Assembly: GCA_025916675.1 (NCBI GenBank)
Contig: CP098402.1
Location: forward strand, 553,205-617,204
Origin: Phycisphaera sp.
GTDB taxonomy: Bacteria > Planctomycetota > Phycisphaerae > Phycisphaerales > UBA1924
Reading direction: 5' to 3'
Length of the DNA: 64,000 nucleotides
Part shown: one piece after another, positions 60,346 to 64,000 of the stretch
How positions within the stretch are numbered: position 1 is the stretch's first letter
Layout: each line of letters opens with the position of its first letter
Position numbers and translations under genes: made by a program
The notes under the pieces: model-generated
Database searches by the model: none
The model's input: the letters and a program-made list of their open reading frames with translations, nothing else
Told to the model about the DNA's origin: nothing

Positions 60346-60841
60346 ATTGTTGGCGAGATAGGCGTGTCCTCTGGAATCTGGCTTGTGAGGCCATGAGCGC
60401 CGTTTGCACTACTCAATACGGGTTGAACCATCGTCCCACTTAGTCCCTATTCGACCGCAAAGTAGTGCAAAGATTTTTGTTGGTACGGCCGAAGTCGGCG
60501 GGCAGTCGGGCTGCTCAAGGCGTCTAGATCAGACACGGCGGACTGCGACGGTAACTCGCAGCAAGTCTTGCAGTCCAGCACGAATTGTCTGTGAAATGGT
60601 AAAGGCACTATCCACGCGTCGCTGTTGGCATCTACGGAATGTGAGTGTTGGGGCTCGACGTTCCATTGCGTGTTAAGAACGCGGCGCTTCCGGGCAGCGT
60701 TCTCGGCGGCCTGATTTTCTGAGTAGGAATGGTCCTTTTGGTTTACTGCCCCGGAACAGGTATCGCTGCAATCGGTGATGGATCGCGCCATGCCGCCCCG
60801 GGCATGCTGGGGGGCTCTTTGGTGCGGCTCTTCACACCGAG
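60346..60841. other. Lower-GC non-coding region beyond the broken tRNA
   Basis: About 500 bases nearer 50% GC with only short open frames on both strands, none resembling a known protein. It contains the 11-bp inverted repeat and otherwise nothing I can assign. Confidence 0.5.
60403..60471. repeat. 11-bp perfect inverted repeat
   Basis: TTTGCACTACT (60403-60413) and its exact complement AGTAGTGCAAA (60461-60471), 47 bp apart. Starts 57 bp after the broken tRNA. Could be paired protein-binding sites, for example recombinase arm sites, but no recombinase gene is adjacent. Confidence 0.6.
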
Positions 60842-61054
60842 ATGTACCCCTGGGTGAAATCGTCCGTGCTCGGGATTGGTGATGTTGGCAATGAGACGCT
60901 CAACACCATGACACAGCTATCGCCATGGTGGTTCTTGGTAGCGATGGTCATGGTGGCCATTGTCGGATTTATGCTGCTGGAACGGTGGGAGCGACGCCTG
61001 GGCAGAAATGCAGGTTGTGCGAATTCTGCAGCTCCGTCCGCTGTGTCCGGATGA
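60842..61054 (+). CDS. Possible small single-pass membrane protein
   Basis: 70 codons. A short N-terminus precedes one clear hydrophobic helix (WWFLVAMVMVAIVGFMLL) and a basic stop-transfer end (ERWERRLGRNAG). Not recognised, no good Shine-Dalgarno. The helix-plus-basic-flank pattern is the only support; it may be chance. Convergent with the adaptor gene. Confidence 0.3.
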   Translation: MYPWVKSSVLGIGDVGNETLNTMTQLSPWWFLVAMVMVAIVGFMLLERWERRLGRNAGCANSAAPSAVSG

Positions 61055-61057
61055 TCT

Positions 61058-62263
61058 TCATGGGCGCCGTATCCGGATGCGGGTGCCATCAACGAGGTTG
61101 TCTGTCGAGTGCCGAACAACTAACTGGTCAACATCAAGGCCAGCGAGGATTTGCGTCACTTCATCGTTTTGTTGGCCAATTTGTACTTGGCGGAGGAACG
61201 CACGACCGTTGCGAATGACGTAGACCGCCCATCTATCATCGGTGCGAAAGACGGCGGTTGTCGGCACACCTAGTACGGCCTCATGGTGCCATATTATGAT
61301 CTTGGCCTCAACGCGGTATTGATCGCCAAGCCCAGTTCGGTCCGGTAGAGGTGAAACGAAATCGGCGATGACGTTGACGCGCTGCTCCTCTATGCCCAGC
61401 GCCGAGATATGGGTGAACGCACTCGGTTCGACCAGCCGCACAACCGCTGCCAGCGGTTCATCTCCTCCCCAGTGCTCGATCATGACGCGATCGCCAGCGT
61501 CGATGCGTACACCATCGGTTGAGAGCACGTCGATCACGAGTTCCAGGTCATCTAGATCGCCGACTTCCAGCAACGGTTCTCCAGCGTCGACGACCGATAT
61601 GCTCTCACGCAGTACCCTGAGCACAACGCCATCGATGGGACTGGTCAGTAGCATGCGAGCCAAGTTGCCTTCGGGCGTCTCGCCACGAGCATAGAGCAAT
61701 GAACTGCGGGCGACGTCAAGCTCGTAGCGTGCAATATCCTCGTCGAATTCCGCAGCACGGAAGGCTTCATGTGTCGAGCGCAGCTCAGCCTTGGCGCGGG
61801 CAAGTTCACGAGTGGTAGCGGCGTCGCGCTCACCGGCGCTGGCGATGCGTCCGTGTTCGGTCTCGGCGAGATCCCATGCCGCCCGGGCACGCTCGCGTAG
61901 GGATTCTGCTCGACGAACAGCGGCCGCAGCAGCCTCCACGCGTGCCTCAGTCTGAGCAATGGCCCGAGGGTCGAGCATCGCCGGGTCCATTGGTTCGATG
62001 GTGGCCACTGGAGTAACCCCCGCTTCGATCGCATCACCGGGGTCGAGCGTGATTCGCCGCAGCCGCCCGTGGAGTGGGCTGGAGATGACGTATCGCTCTC
62101 CAATGCGGGTCATGCCTTCCTCGTCTACGCTCACGATCATCGGAGCTAACGTGACGAACGCGGCGTCGACGGCAACCGGTTGAGGCCGAAGCGTGACGAT
62201 CAGGCCGGTGACCACAGCAAGTGCGGCAAGCATGACGACAATCCACCGAGCAATGCGTTTCAT
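61058..62263 (-). CDS. HlyD/MacA-type periplasmic adaptor of an efflux system
   Basis: 401 residues. One N-terminal TM anchor (RWIVVMLAALAVVTGLIVTL), then a lipoyl-like strand pair (YVISSPLHGRLRRITLDPGD), an alpha-hairpin of about 90 residues (IAQTEARVEAAAAAVRRAES, RDAATTRELARAKAELRSTH), the second lipoyl half (LLTSPIDGVVLRVLRESISV) and a beta-barrel (VMIEHWGGDEPLAAVVRLVE). Acts as the bridge between an inner-membrane transporter and an outer-membrane channel. GGGAGG precedes ATG 62263. It follows the FtsX-like permease by 39 bp, so the pair forms a MacAB-like or lipoprotein-export-like system. Substrate unknown. Confidence 0.88.
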   Translation of the reverse strand: MKRIARWIVVMLAALAVVTGLIVTLRPQPVAVDAAFVTLAPMIVSVDEEGMTRIGERYVISSPLHGRLRRITLDPGDAIEAGVTPVATIEPMDPAMLDPRAIAQTEARVEAAAAAVRRAESLRERARAAWDLAETEHGRIASAGERDAATTRELARAKAELRSTHEAFRAAEFDEDIARYELDVARSSLLYARGETPEGNLARMLLTSPIDGVVLRVLRESISVVDAGEPLLEVGDLDDLELVIDVLSTDGVRIDAGDRVMIEHWGGDEPLAAVVRLVEPSAFTHISALGIEEQRVNVIADFVSPLPDRTGLGDQYRVEAKIIIWHHEAVLGVPTTAVFRTDDRWAVYVIRNGRAFLRQVQIGQQNDEVTQILAGLDVDQLVVRHSTDNLVDGTRIRIRRP

Positions 62264-62302
62264 GATCGGAGCCTCCCGGTCTCCATGTGTGGATTACGTT
62301 GT

Positions 62303-64000
62303 TTACTCTCGTGCCTTCAGCACGGCCATGAGATCAAGGCGGAGTACCCGACGCGCGATGGCAATGCCTGATAGACACGACGCCATGCAGACGATCACGA
62401 CCGCAATTGCGAAAGTATCGGAGTGGATGACGAAGGGCATGCGTACCAGTTCTGATCGGGTAGCCGTGGCAGTGAACCACGCGAGGGCGTAGCCGCCGAC
62501 CAGCCCCAAAGGAACCCCAACTGCGGTGATGATGGTGAGTTCGGCCAATTGCATCGTGGCGACCTCAAGCCGGGAAAAACCCAGTACACGCAAGCTGGCC
62601 AGGTCACGTCCGCGTTCTGAGAGCGAAACTCGCGCGCCGTTGTAGATCACGCCGATCGCAATGGCGGCGCTGAAGCCGATCAGAAACGTACGCATGAGTC
62701 CTAGGTTCTTGGCGATGGTTTCGCGAAAGCTCTGCTCAGTGGATTCTGTTACGTTCACCGCCATGATCCGGGGGGTGCGAGACACCTCGTCGTACAATTC
62801 ACTTCGCTTGGCATCATCGACGCGTATATACACGCCACCAACGACGCCCGGCTCGCGCATGAGTCTGTTAAGTTCACCCAGATGCATGTAGGCAGCCAAG
62901 CCGGAGAAGTCCTCGATCGTTGCGGCGACGATCGTATCGAAGACCGGTCGCCGGCCTTGGAGTACTTCTACTGTGACTTGTTCGCCCGGCTTGACACGGA
63001 GAAAATCCGCTAGGATTTTCGAGAGGACAACACCGTGATCGGGTAGTACAACCTCCCGGCCGTCCTGGCCCAGCAAGTGGTGCATGCCATCGCCGCGTTC
63101 CAACCCCAGGATACCGGTGCGTCGCGTGGCCGAACCATGACGCAACCGCACACCTACGCTGCGATAGGGTTCGGTGGCGAGCACCCCGGGGAGGTGGCGT
63201 ACGCTTGCCAGGGCGCTGGAGTCGGTCTCGTCGGAAAAGACGAGGTCGACATCGCGCTGTAGTACACGATCAAATTGCAGGTTGAGCACGTGATCAACGG
63301 CGTCTTCTGTGGCATTACCCAATACCAGAATAGCAGTCGCCAGTGCGACGCCGAATGCTGACAGCGCAGTCTTGATCGGGCGTCGTTCCAGATACCGTAC
63401 GACCATCCGCAACGACACGGGCAGCAGGCGGTGCAGGCCCACGCGCTCAACAATCGTTGGTCGATAGGAGGTAGGGGCGGGTGGGCGCATCGCTTCTGCT
63501 GGAGACAGCCGCATCGCTCCGCGCAGGGCTCCCGTGACTGCCAGCGCACCGGTGGCTGGCCCGATCGCCAAGGCCATCAAGGCGACAGGTGGACGTAGCA
63601 TGTAAATGGAACCCGGAAAATCCATGAAATCCATGTACAACGCTGTCAGGCCCCGGCCCATCATCGCGCCCAACGCGAGGCCAAGGATGGAAGCTACCAG
63701 CGCGATGAGCATCGCGAAACCCAGGTAATGGCGGCCAATCTCCCAAGTCGTATAGCCCAACGCCCGCAAGGCGGCGATCTGTTCGCGTTGTAAGCTAATG
63801 AGCCGGCCGAGTACCAAGTGCAGGAGGAATGCCGACACGACCAGAAACACAACGGGGACGATGAGCGTCATGCCTCGCAGCTCGTCGAGCTCGTTCGTGA
63901 TGAACTGGTGCGAGGGTTGGTCACTCCGTCCGTACGATCCCAGGCCACCGTAACGCGCCAGTAGTGTATCAACACGCTGGATCACTGTTGCCTCGCTCGT
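62303..64000 (-). CDS. ABC transporter permease of the FtsX/MacB type (partial, 5' end outside window)
   Basis: At least 565 residues; the frame is still open at the window edge, so the N-terminal part is missing. Two FtsX-type membrane blocks can be seen: TLIVPVVFLVVSAFLLHLVL with RLISLQREQIAALRALGYT (block 1) and RTFLIGFSAAIAIGVIYNGA with SLSERGRDLASLRVLGFSRL (block 2), separated by a large extracytoplasmic domain (VVLSKILADFLRVKPGEQVT). The 'EIxALRALG' phrase after a helix is the family mark. A single-pass-rich, two-copy layout fits large MacB/LolE-like permeases. The ATPase gene is not in the window and should lie upstream. Confidence 0.88.
   Translation of the reverse strand, partial: TSEATVIQRVDTLLARYGGLGSYGRSDQPSHQFITNELDELRGMTLIVPVVFLVVSAFLLHLVLGRLISLQREQIAALRALGYTTWEIGRHYLGFAMLIALVASILGLALGAMMGRGLTALYMDFMDFPGSIYMLRPPVALMALAIGPATGALAVTGALRGAMRLSPAEAMRPPAPTSYRPTIVERVGLHRLLPVSLRMVVRYLERRPIKTALSAFGVALATAILVLGNATEDAVDHVLNLQFDRVLQRDVDLVFSDETDSSALASVRHLPGVLATEPYRSVGVRLRHGSATRRTGILGLERGDGMHHLLGQDGREVVLPDHGVVLSKILADFLRVKPGEQVTVEVLQGRRPVFDTIVAATIEDFSGLAAYMHLGELNRLMREPGVVGGVYIRVDDAKRSELYDEVSRTPRIMAVNVTESTEQSFRETIAKNLGLMRTFLIGFSAAIAIGVIYNGARVSLSERGRDLASLRVLGFSRLEVATMQLAELTIITAVGVPLGLVGGYALAWFTATATRSELVRMPFVIHSDTFAIAVVIVCMASCLSGIAIARRVLRLDLMAVLKARE

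Noticed and set aside
60447-60791. Leftward frame of about 114 codons in the lower-GC region
   Set aside because: Composition is not protein-like and nothing in it is recognisable; no Shine-Dalgarno.

Overview
The window reads as chromosomal DNA of a free-living, flagellated, Gram-negative-type member of the Planctomycetota, most likely class Phycisphaerae. The pointers are: high GC (roughly two thirds by eye); a secreted protein ending in the PEP-CTERM-like tail PAPASLALLGLGG plus arginines; a 51-residue 'small basic protein' of the PVC superphylum; the futalosine menaquinone enzyme MqnC; KdsB (an outer-membrane LPS precursor gene); and large secreted tricorn-like and HExxH proteins. The taxonomic call is inference from family content; no rRNA is present.

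Layout. 0-9.6 kb: secreted alpha/beta hydrolase (+), then on the minus strand a SpoIIE-type phosphatase, MoxR ATPase, secreted HExxH protein, class I aminotransferase, small basic protein and a SPOR-like membrane protein. 9.7-18.3 kb: nuoI, a PEP-CTERM-like protein behind a hairpin-rich leader, pyrF, DUF971-recG-HTH operon, mqnC, a membrane protein. 18.3-33.5 kb: xerD, then a nearly uninterrupted flagellar block on the minus strand, read from 33.4 kb down: small orphan ORF, flgF, flgG, flgA, flgH, flgI, flgJ-type rod-binding protein, flgN-like chaperone, flgK, flgL, fliW, csrA and two flagellins. 33.5-36.1 kb: tRNA-Thr, a DCC-family protein, a lower-GC HNH endonuclease and a 1.1-kb gene-poor stretch with a 21-bp tandem repeat. 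36.1-54.7 kb: housekeeping and metabolic genes (homogentisate dioxygenase, fluC/crcB, gcvT, panC, TPR-kdsB-pyrG operon, def-fmt operon) and two large secreted proteins (tricorn-like S41 protease, DUF1570-like). 54.8-60.1 kb: thiolase facing an operon of KamA-family radical SAM enzyme, CoA-transferase A and B, and a class III aminotransferase. 60.3-64 kb: a tRNA-Ala cut off just after its anticodon, lower-GC non-coding DNA with a long-armed inverted repeat, then a periplasmic adaptor and FtsX-type permease (the permease runs off the window), which looks like an inserted segment.

How the parts work together. The flagellar block contains rod (FlgF/G), P and L rings (FlgI/H), their chaperone (FlgA), hook-filament junction (FlgK/L), export chaperone (FlgN) and filament (two flagellins), with the FliW-CsrA switch directly upstream of the flagellins. 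Both flagellin leaders carry the same 13-nt GGAGGA-containing sequence, a natural CsrA target. An identical 18-bp element sits just upstream of flgA and of the first ORF of the block and is the best candidate for a shared promoter or operator. PyrG makes the CTP that its operon neighbour KdsB uses. Homogentisate dioxygenase (acetoacetate-producing route), the CoA-transferase pair and the thiolase could together channel acetoacetate to acetyl-CoA, and the KamA-like enzyme suggests a beta-amino acid route feeding the same cluster.

The least explained items are the 18-bp flagellar element, the KamA-like enzyme with a changed PLP/substrate motif, the truncated tRNA boundary, the 21-bp repeat and the hairpin-rich leader of the PEP-CTERM protein.
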